A DNA stretch of 9,884 nucleotides from CAZMXP01 sp964570285 (lineage in GTDB: Bacteria; Planctomycetota; PLA2): positions 1 to 9,884 of the forward strand of contig CAZMXP010000091.1 in the NCBI GenBank assembly GCA_964570285.1. Direction: 5' to 3'. Below the pieces are notes generated by a model. That model was not told the DNA's origin, made no database searches, and saw only the letters and a list, made by a program, of their open reading frames with translations. Positions 1-6,634 of this stretch are shown piece by piece. Position 1 is the stretch's first letter, and every line of letters begins with the position of its first letter. Made by a program: the position numbers and the translations under genes.

Positions 1-2
1 AG

Positions 3-977
3 ACGCTCTTCACCGAGTTCCACCAGATGATCGGGACGCCCGACTACATGGCGCCCGAGCAGGCGGAACTCTCCGGCCTCGACGTGGACACGCGGGCGGA
101 CATCTATTCGCTGGGCGTGCTGCTCTACGAACTGCTGACCGGCACCAAGCCCTTCGACCTGAAGACGCTGCTGGAGCAGGGCTACGAGGCGATCCTGCGC
201 ACGATCCGCGAGGTGGACCCGCCGCGACCCAGCACGCGCCTCTCGACGATGGGCGAGAGCCTCCCCGCCGTCGCCGACCGGCGGCGCACCCCTTCGCGGC
301 TGCTCGGCCGCCTGCTGCGCGGCGACCTCGACTGGATCGTCATGAAGGCGATGGAGAAGGACCGCTCGCGGCGCTACGAGACCGCGACCGCCCTTGTGCT
401 GGACATCGCGCGCCACCTCGGTGACCAGCCGGTCCTCGCGGGGCCGCCGAGCGCGCTCTATCGGGCGCGCAAGTACGCAAAACGCCACTCCCTCGGGGTC
501 GCCGCGGCGACACTGGTAACTCTGGCGCTGCTTGCGGGTGTGGTGCAGGCCGTCCGCGGCTACCTCGAGGCATCCACGCAGCGAAGCCACGCCCGCGCGG
601 CACTCGCCGAGGCGGCGCGGGGGGCCGCGGACGAGGAGCGCGCCCGGGTCGAGGAGCAGCGGCTTGGCCTGCTCGCGGTCGAGAAGGAGCAGCAGGCGCG
701 CACGGAGGCAGCCCGAGCCAGCAGCGTCCTCGACCTCGCCACCCGGATGCTCGCGTCCGCCGACCCAGGGAGCGTGAAGGGGAGCAACTTCACCGTGCGC
801 CAGCTTCTTTCGGAGTTCGAATTCGAGCTCGTCGGCCGCCTCGGCGGCGAGCCGCTGGTCGAGGCCTCGATCCGCGAGTGGGTCGGCGGCATCTACCGCG
901 ACCTGGGCCTTGGCGACAAGGCCGAGCCGCACCTGAGCCGCGCCCGGGAGATCCGCGCAGGCCTCGGATCGGACTGA
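3..977 (+). CDS. Membrane-anchored Ser/Thr protein kinase, C-terminal part (5' end outside window)
   Basis: The frame is open from base 3, so the gene starts upstream; 324 residues are visible. Seen: the activation-segment end GTPDYMAPEQ (kinase subdomain VIII), then DVDTRADIYSLGVLLYELLTG (subdomain IX, given here as its conserved D, DIYS and G elements), then the DRSRRYETA element of subdomain XI. The HRD and DFG motifs would lie upstream. After the kinase lobe comes one hydrophobic span (about residues 163-184), a charged Ala/Glu/Arg-rich coiled coil (about 190-240), and one TPR-like helix pair (about 285-318) containing KAEPHLSRAREIR. In the Hanks-type kinases common in Planctomycetota this order is usual but many TPRs normally follow; here a stop comes right after the first. 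By family knowledge it phosphorylates Ser/Thr of unknown targets at the membrane. The kinase call is firm; substrate and pathway cannot be read from sequence. Confidence 0.93.
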   Translation, partial: TLFTEFHQMIGTPDYMAPEQAELSGLDVDTRADIYSLGVLLYELLTGTKPFDLKTLLEQGYEAILRTIREVDPPRPSTRLSTMGESLPAVADRRRTPSRLLGRLLRGDLDWIVMKAMEKDRSRRYETATALVLDIARHLGDQPVLAGPPSALYRARKYAKRHSLGVAAATLVTLALLAGVVQAVRGYLEASTQRSHARAALAEAARGAADEERARVEEQRLGLLAVEKEQQARTEAARASSVLDLATRMLASADPGSVKGSNFTVRQLLSEFEFELVGRLGGEPLVEASIREWVGGIYRDLGLGDKAEPHLSRAREIRAGLGSD

Positions 978-1026
978 ACCGCTCCCGTGCGACCACACCC
1001 ACCACCCTTGGCGCGGACAGGGCGCC

Positions 1027-1060
1027 GGGCAGGTAAGCAGTTCGTAACGAACCCCTGCCC
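1027..1060. promoter_or_regulatory. Nested inverted repeat between kinase and esterase genes
   Basis: Outer arms GGGCAGG (1027-1033) and CCTGCCC (1054-1060) enclose inner arms GTTCG (1040-1044) and CGAAC (1048-1052) around the triplet TAA. It starts 50 bases after the kinase stop and ends 31 bases before the esterase start. There is no T-tract after it, so a rho-independent terminator is not supported. An operator or a structured 5' leader of the esterase mRNA are both possible; this is inference from symmetry and position only. Confidence 0.35.
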
Positions 1061-1091
1061 GAGCGCCTCCGTTTGCGCGAGGATGGAACCC

Positions 1092-2267
1092 ATGCGAATC
1101 CTCCCGCCGATCCTTCTGCTTGCCGCAGCCGCCTTCGCGCAGGAGACGCCCGAGCCCGCCCCTGTGGCGCTGAAGGGGGTCCCCGCCGACGGCGAGGCGC
1201 ACCACGTCACCTGCAAGGGCGCCACCTACTGGGTCGCAATCCCTAAAGCGGTCGATCCGAAGAAGCCCACGCGCGTGCTGCTCTGGCTCCACGGCTCGAA
1301 CATGAACGGCGCCGCCTATGTCAACTCGCTGAAGTCGCTCGAGTATGGCACCAACGAGATCCTCGTCGGTCCCAACGGCAACGGCAGGGTGCGCGACTGG
1401 GTCTACAACTTCGACTACGACAGTAAGCCGGTGCTGAAGACGCTCGAGGACCTCGAGACGCGCTTCGAACTCGGCCCGGTCTTCGTCGGCGGCCACAGCC
1501 AGGGCGCCTACTTCACCTTCCTGCTCGTGACGAAGTACCCCGAGCGCTTCGCGGGCGCCTGCCCCTTCGCGGGCGGCCTCCTGAAGGGGTGCGACCCGAA
1601 GGCGGGCGCGAACCGCAAGGGCAAGCCCGGCCCGCCCGTCGCGATCATCCACGGCGAGGCGGACCCCGTCGTCGATGTCGAACTCTCCGATTGGGCCTAC
1701 GAGATCTTCGCCGACGCGGAGTGGCCGCGGCTGCGCTATTTCCACCCGAAGGAGTTGAACCACATGTTCCTTGTGGGGCCGGTCAAGGAGGCGATCGACT
1801 GGATGTACGCGATGGCGTCGGAGGATGGCACCGAACTGCTCGCCGCGGCGGAGCGCTACTTCGAGGCCGACCGCGGCTCGGACGCCTACTTCTGCGTCCA
1901 GCGCGCCGCGGGGGCCGAAGGCGCGGCGGCGCTGGAGCAGAAGATCCTCGCCCGCGGCAAGGAACTCGCGGAGGGGTGGACCGCGCGGATGAAGGAGAAG
2001 GGGGGCGACTGGTCGGCGGACCTCTACGACGCGCGCGAGCGGTGGGGGCGCGTGCCGTCGGCGGCGCCCGCGTGGCGCGCGCTCGAGGCCCAGCGCAAGC
2101 GAGACCTCGGCGACGCGAGCAAGTGGAGCCGCGAGGCGTGGGCGCTCGCGAACAAGAACGAGAAGGGCAAGGCGCGCGAACTCTTCGGGAGGATCGTCAA
2201 AGAGTGCCCGGCCGCCTTCGAGTACTGGCGAGCAGCGCAGCGCTGGCTCGCGCGCAATCCGGCATGA
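1092..2267 (+). CDS. Exported alpha/beta-hydrolase (esterase / depolymerase-like) with helical C-terminal extension
   Basis: 391 residues. The start at 1092 is chosen because GAGG (1079-1082) lies 9 bases upstream and the protein then opens with a signal peptide, MRILPPILLLAAAAFA, with an AFA-type cleavage site near residue 16; an in-frame ATG at 1083 would add only MEP. Seen: a beta-strand plus oxyanion-hole turn LLWLHGSN (about 63-70), the nucleophile elbow GHSQG with Ser136, a probable acid in HGEADPVVD (Asp191), and a probable catalytic His224 in ELNHMF. This order and spacing match the Ser-Asp-His hydrolases of the PHB-depolymerase/feruloyl-esterase/S9-like superfamily. Residues 245-391 are mostly helical and charged, with a TPR-like stretch near 345-372 (ALANKNEKGKARELFGRI). 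It probably acts outside the cytoplasm on an ester or peptide; the substrate cannot be inferred. It appears to be a single-gene unit. Confidence 0.88.
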   Translation: MRILPPILLLAAAAFAQETPEPAPVALKGVPADGEAHHVTCKGATYWVAIPKAVDPKKPTRVLLWLHGSNMNGAAYVNSLKSLEYGTNEILVGPNGNGRVRDWVYNFDYDSKPVLKTLEDLETRFELGPVFVGGHSQGAYFTFLLVTKYPERFAGACPFAGGLLKGCDPKAGANRKGKPGPPVAIIHGEADPVVDVELSDWAYEIFADAEWPRLRYFHPKELNHMFLVGPVKEAIDWMYAMASEDGTELLAAAERYFEADRGSDAYFCVQRAAGAEGAAALEQKILARGKELAEGWTARMKEKGGDWSADLYDARERWGRVPSAAPAWRALEAQRKRDLGDASKWSREAWALANKNEKGKARELFGRIVKECPAAFEYWRAAQRWLARNPA

Positions 2268-2274
2268 GGAGAGT

Positions 2275-2307
2275 GGGGGGGGCGCGGGGGGGGCTGGGTG
2301 GCCGGGG
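2275..2307 (+). other. Potential G-quadruplex motif just after the esterase stop
   Basis: Four guanine tracts on the plus strand: G8 (2275-2282), G8 (2286-2293), G3 (2296-2298) and G4 (2304-2307), with loops of 3, 2 and 5 bases. This satisfies the usual G3+N1-7 pattern and begins 8 bases after the stop codon, so it would be in the 3' untranslated RNA of the esterase gene. Function (RNA stability or termination) is inference. Confidence 0.45.
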
Positions 2308-2618
2308 CGCCGAGCTGCCTCCTGCCCGCGGTGGCCCAGTCGCGGATCCTCGCGCCGGACGGATCCAAGCACCGCCACGAGCGCTGGCCCGCAAACCACA
2401 AGGCCGAGTCGGCGCCACGCGAACCCAAGATCAGCGTCTGGGCGCCCTGAGCCACGAGGGGGTCCAAATCTCGAAGGGTGTTCGGGTTTCTTGGGCGAAC
2501 GCGCTCGGAGGGGCGCGAGGATGTTGCCGCGCGCGCCTTTCAGCGTGCGATGGCACGCCCAACGCCACCGTGAACTGCGCGGTGCGGTCAACCACAGCCT
2601 TCGTCTTGAGCCTGGAAG

Positions 2619-2722
2619 AAGGAACCCAGGAACCTAGGAACCGAGGAAGAGGCGGATTCGACCATCCGAGTCCCGGAGTGCTCCCCTCTGCTCTCATGGG
2701 TTCCTCCCTTCCTGGGTTCCTT
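2619..2722. repeat. 14-base perfect inverted repeat with tandem 8-mers in the left arm
   Basis: Left arm AAGGAACCCAGGAA (2619-2632) and right arm TTCCTGGGTTCCTT (2709-2722) are exact reverse complements with 76 bases between. The left side is also a tandem array of near-identical 8-mers: GGAACCCA (2621-2628), GGAACCTA (2629-2636), GGAACCGA (2637-2644), then a decaying GGAAGAGG. On the right a second, imperfect TGGGTTCC copy precedes the arm (2697-2704). It could be a small non-autonomous element or a dispersed intergenic repeat; no transposase or target duplication was recognised. Confidence 0.55.
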
Positions 2723-2871
2723 ATCAAATCCGCTACCCTCGATCCGGATCGGCCAAAGGCCGTCGCGAGGGCGCAGCGCGGCCTTCGGCCGTCGCTGACT
2801 TGGTTGCGGCGTCAAGCCGCGCTGCGGGGTTTCGCCCGCGCAGCGCTCGGCCCTGGGAATTGCGCTTGCAG

Positions 2872-2893
2872 ATGGTGCTATTAATGGCACCAT
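2872..2893. promoter_or_regulatory. 22-base near-perfect palindrome, likely operator of the hicB unit
   Basis: Arms ATGGTGC (2872-2878) and GCACCAT (2887-2893) flank a palindromic ATTAAT centre (2880-2885). Only one base pair of the 22-base dyad is broken (T2879/G2886). It ends 3 bases before the GTG of the HicB-type gene, where TA antitoxins commonly bind their own operator. The AT-rich centre TATTAA could also serve as a -10 box, but no good -35 is seen. A similar GGCACC(A/G)TA core recurs at 4704-4712, so a repeat-element origin is an alternative. Confidence 0.5.
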
Positions 2894-2896
2894 AGA

Positions 2897-3238
2897 GTGA
2901 TCGGCCAATCAGTGGGAATCTGGAACAAGTACACCTACCGCGTCTTCTGGTCCGAAGAGGATGGCGAGTACGTGGGAATGTGCGCCGAGATCCCCGGCCT
3001 GTCGTGGCTGGCCGAGAACCCCGAGCAGGCGCTCGCGGGCATCCGAAAGGCGACGCGCGCGGCGGTCAGGCTCCTCGCCAAGGACGGGGATGAGATCCCG
3101 CCGGCACTTGCCGCACGAAGCTACAGCGGCGTGTTCAAGGTGAGGGTGCCTCCCGAGGTGCACCGGAAGCTGGTGATCGAGGCCGCGGAGCAGGGCGTCT
3201 CCCTCAATAGGCTTGCCAGCGCGAAGCTCGCTACTTGA
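2897..3238 (+). CDS. hicB: HicB-family antitoxin (orphan; no HicA seen)
   Basis: 113 residues from a GTG start. The N-terminal part (about 13-66) is the HicB fold: a strand YRVFWSEEDGEYVGMCAEIP, the turn GLSW, then helix NPEQALAGIRKATRAAVRLL. The C-terminal part (about 79-112) is an Arc/RHH-like DNA-binding segment beginning VFKVRVPPEVHRKL and ending SLNRLASAKLA. In the family, HicB neutralises the small mRNA-cleaving toxin HicA and represses the operon; a HicA partner (roughly 60-80 residues with a conserved His) is not visible on either side. No Shine-Dalgarno motif precedes 2897, and an in-frame GTG at 2912 is no better supported. The gene is followed 65 bases later by a second antitoxin in the same direction, probably co-transcribed. 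The family call is confident; partnership with the next toxin is speculative. Confidence 0.85.
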   Translation: MIGQSVGIWNKYTYRVFWSEEDGEYVGMCAEIPGLSWLAENPEQALAGIRKATRAAVRLLAKDGDEIPPALAARSYSGVFKVRVPPEVHRKLVIEAAEQGVSLNRLASAKLAT

Positions 3239-3255
3239 GTGCGAAGGGGCGCGCG

Positions 3256-3276
3256 CGACGTGCCGGCAGGCGACGT
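3256..3276. promoter_or_regulatory. Possible operator before the relB-like gene
   Basis: In the 65-base gap between hicB and the RHH antitoxin gene, the hexamer CGACGT occurs at 3256-3261 and again at 3271-3276. The 8-base palindrome TGCCGGCA (3261-3268) lies between them. RHH antitoxins often bind such short repeats in their own leader. Evidence is symmetry and position only. Confidence 0.25.
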
Positions 3277-3303
3277 ACAGACATCTCCTGCGAGAATGCG
3301 CCC

Positions 3304-3534
3304 ATGTCCCCCAGGAAGCGCGCCACGATCCACCTCGACTCCGCGCTCCACCGGGCACTGCAACGCAAGTCCGCCGAAACCGACCTGACGATCTCGGAAA
3401 TAGTGAACGATGCCGTGCGCAACGCGCTGGCCGAGGAGACGGGCGACCTCGCCGCGATCGACGACCGCGCGTCGGAGACGACTCGTCCGTTCGAGTCCTT
3501 CGTCAGGGGCCTGTGGCGCCGTGGAAGGCCCTAG
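3304..3534 (+). CDS. RHH (CopG/ParD/RelB-like) antitoxin of a RelE/ParE-type pair
   Basis: 76 residues from the ATG at 3304. The opening KRATIHLDSALHRAL is the ribbon strand and first helix of an RHH DNA-binding domain, and LTISEIVNDAVRNAL is the second helix (about 28-42). The acidic-to-basic tail (45-76) would be the toxin-binding segment. A longer reading from a TTG at 3235, overlapping the hicB stop, adds an arginine-rich leader that does not resemble the family, so the ATG is preferred; the ribosome binding site is weak in both cases. The gene overlaps the start of the downstream toxin frame by 14 bases, the usual translational coupling of TA pairs. In the family, the antitoxin binds the toxin and represses the shared promoter. 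Whether it still has a functional toxin to neutralise is doubtful because that gene is frameshifted. Confidence 0.82.
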   Translation: MSPRKRATIHLDSALHRALQRKSAETDLTISEIVNDAVRNALAEETGDLAAIDDRASETTRPFESFVRGLWRRGRP

Positions 3535-3822
3535 CCTCCCCACCCGCCGTTCGGCGGAGAGGGAGATCGAGCGGCTGCCCAAGCCCGTCCGGAGGCTGCT
3601 CGTCTCGCGGATTGCCGCGCGGGGCTTGGAGCCGCGGCTCCCTGCTTCGCAGATGCTGTCAAGGAAGGGGGCCTACCGGGTTCGGAAGGGCGCTACCGCA
3701 TCTTCTGCGTGATCCAGGACGCAACGCGCGTCGTGACGATCGCCTGCATCGCACACGATCACAAGTCTGCCACTGATCCGGGTCGCGCCCGTGCGCTTCG
3801 ACCGGGTTGTCGAGGGCGGTAG
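3521..3822 (+). pseudogene. RelE/ParE-family toxin, disrupted by a one-base frameshift
   Basis: Starting at GTG 3521, inside the end of the RHH gene, the frame encodes a RelE/ParE-like N-terminal half: RRSAEREIERLPKPVRRLLV, then LPASQMLSRKGAYRVRKG. It then falls out of frame and stops at 3710-3712. The missing C-terminal half is present one frame back from about 3688: RYRIFCVIQDATRVVTIACI followed by AHDH, which is the family's YRv-y-i...vv-v--v-HR strand block, and that frame runs to a stop at 3820-3822. Restoring one base in the GGG at 3688-3690 joins the halves into about 100 residues. The sequence does not match a classical -1 slippery heptamer, so a deletion or a sequencing error in the G run is more likely than programmed frameshifting. 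If real, the toxin is inactive and its antitoxin is an orphan. Intact members are ribosome-dependent RNases (RelE) or gyrase poisons (ParE); the subfamily was not resolved. Confidence 0.75.
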
Positions 3823-3868
3823 GCCTTGCGCATTGGGACGATGGATCGGTGGCCGCGGGCCGCTCCGC

Positions 3869-4297
3869 TCACGCCAGGGAGCGGAACGGGTTCTCGATCG
3901 TCATCCCGTCGAAGCGCCGGCCGTGGGTGAAGTCCTCCGAGAGGACCGTGACAGCCCCCGCATGGCTTGCCGCGGCGAGGATCATGCCGTCCCAGAAGCT
4001 CAGCTGGTGGCGCTCCTCGAACTCCGAGGCGCGGAGGAGGTGCTCCGTGTCTAGCCCGACGACACGCCACGCCGCGTAGCCGCGGACGATCGCGCGGGCC
4101 GTGCTGCGGGAGAGCGGCTTCCTGATCTTGCGCGTGACATTGACGTAGAACTCCTGCAAGACCTGCGTGCTGAGGATCCCGCGCCGCTCGCGCCAGAGAT
4201 CGATCACGAGCCGAGCGGCGATCTCGCGCTTTGGCCCCGCGTCGGCGTCGTGGGCGTAGATCAGCACGTTCGAGTCGACGAAAGAGTCAACGCTCAT
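3869..4297 (-). CDS. vapC: VapC-type toxin, PIN-domain ribonuclease
   Basis: 142 residues. The start at 4297 is fixed by a strong GGGAGGAG ribosome binding site 5 bases upstream (4302-4309, minus strand) and by the protein opening SFVDSNVLIYAHD, the classic PIN first strand. Putative metal-binding acids are all present: Asp8 (VDSN), Glu49 (LQEFYVN), Asp103 (FWDGMILAAA) and Asp122 (LSEDF). VapC toxins are Mg-dependent endoribonucleases that cut tRNA or rRNA and are held inactive by the partner antitoxin. The start codon overlaps the last 11 bases of the upstream antitoxin gene, so translation is coupled. The gene ends 46 bases from the end of the disrupted RelE-like frame, which converges on it. 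Length and active-site set are normal, so an active enzyme is expected. Confidence 0.92.
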   Translation of the reverse strand: MSVDSFVDSNVLIYAHDADAGPKREIAARLVIDLWRERRGILSTQVLQEFYVNVTRKIRKPLSRSTARAIVRGYAAWRVVGLDTEHLLRASEFEERHQLSFWDGMILAAASHAGAVTVLSEDFTHGRRFDGMTIENPFRSLA

Positions 4298-4538
4298 GCA
4301 ACTCCTCCCGAGTCGCCCGAATCTCCCCGCCGAGGGGGAACCCTCTCTCGAGGTGCGCGAGCGCCGCGCGCATCGCCGCCTCGTAGGCATCCTCTGCCCC
4401 GACGAGCCTCTCGATCGTGTCCGCGACGAGGCGGCTGATCGATGTGCCCTGCCTTGCCGCGAGGATCTTCGCGCGGCGGACGGTCTCCCTATCGAGCTGG
4501 ACCGTCAGGTTCTGCCTTCCGGCGGGGGGCCGTTTCAT
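4287..4538 (-). CDS. vapB: VapB-type RHH antitoxin
   Basis: 83 residues from the ATG at 4538, with AGAGGG about 6 bases upstream as ribosome binding site. A longer frame to 4658 exists but only because the 9-base repeats upstream are read as RGI-type tripeptides, so the short start is preferred. Residues 10-45 form the RHH domain: NLTVQLDRETVRRAKILAAR is the ribbon plus first helix, and TSISRLVADTIERLV the second. The tail (about 50-83, ending EIRATREELHER) should wrap the PIN toxin. In the family the antitoxin inhibits VapC and, with it, represses the promoter. Here the likely operator is the tandem repeat at 4554-4589, about 16 bases before the start. It overlaps vapC by 11 bases. Confidence 0.85.
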   Translation of the reverse strand: MKRPPAGRQNLTVQLDRETVRRAKILAARQGTSISRLVADTIERLVGAEDAYEAAMRAALAHLERGFPLGGEIRATREELHER

Positions 4539-4553
4539 GTTCTGCCCTCTGAG

Positions 4554-4589
4554 TCCACGTATTCCACGTATTCCACGTATACCACGTAG
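4554..4589. promoter_or_regulatory. Four tandem 9-base repeats before vapB, probable antitoxin operator
   Basis: Three exact copies of TCCACGTAT (4554-4562, 4563-4571, 4572-4580) and a variant ACCACGTAG (4581-4589) sit back to back, ending 16 bases upstream of the vapB start. On the coding strand each unit reads ATACGTGGA. RHH proteins bind short major-groove repeats as cooperating dimers, and TA promoters commonly carry such arrays, so this is the best candidate for VapB/VapBC autoregulation. A simple slippage-derived microsatellite is the alternative. Confidence 0.6.
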
Positions 4590-4604
4590 ATCGCGTGGCG
4601 CCAG

Positions 4605-4697
4605 TGTACGGTGCCTGTACGGTGCCGGTTGAAAACGCCGAAATCGCCGCCTACCCACTGCTCATCAGAAGGCCGCTGACCGGAAAAAACGGCATCT

Positions 4698-4713
<16 letters not shown>
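4605..4713. repeat. Short inverted-repeat element between vapB and ygiQ (MITE/REP-like)
   Basis: Two adjacent 11-base copies of TGTACGGTGCC (4605-4615, 4616-4626) face an inverted GGCACCGTAC (4704-4713). The pairing extends: 4617-4640 and the reverse complement of 4690-4713 agree at 20 of 24 bases, and all four differences are transitions. About 49 bases lie between the arms. The right arm contains the ygiQ stop codon and its last codons (RYGAS). No transposase is encoded. It may be a small non-autonomous mobile or REP-type element, or a transcription-end structure for ygiQ. Confidence 0.6.
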
Positions 4714-6608
<1,895 letters not shown>

Positions 6609-6634
6609 GAGCCCTCCAGTCTATGCTGGGGGCG

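Larger units (their letters stand above)
2268..2896. other. Non-coding stretch with short repeats; no supported gene
   Basis: About 630 bases between the esterase stop and the hicB start. Frames are open here only as shadows of GC bias, and none has recognisable domains, a ribosome binding site or a plausible start. It holds a G-tract cluster (2275-2307), three tandem 8-mers inside an inverted repeat (2619-2722), and the direct repeat GGCCGTCGC at 2758-2766 and 2787-2795. It also has a small hairpin GCGGC-GTCAA-GCCGC (2806-2820) and the palindrome before hicB (2872-2893). I looked for a HicA-like reading frame here because HicA normally precedes HicB, and saw none. Confidence 0.6.

Noticed and set aside
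1589..2884. Plus-strand open frame of about 430 codons overlapping the esterase and running into the gap
   Set aside because: It is an Arg/Gly-rich frame-shifted reading of the esterase continuing by chance through the non-coding stretch, with no domain.
2268..2896. Hidden HicA gene or tRNA in the gap before hicB
   Set aside because: No short frame with HicA features and no cloverleaf or TTCRA-type T-loop arrangement was seen on either strand.
3686..3694. Programmed -1 frameshift signal in the RelE-like gene
   Set aside because: The codons CGG-AAG-GGC do not form an X-XXY-YYZ heptamer, and no clear downstream stem was identified; a one-base deletion or sequencing error is simpler.
4554..4589. 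CRISPR array or coding repeat (RGI tripeptides) at the 9-base repeats
   Set aside because: The units are contiguous with no spacers, and the coding reading exists only if vapB is extended past its well-supported ATG.
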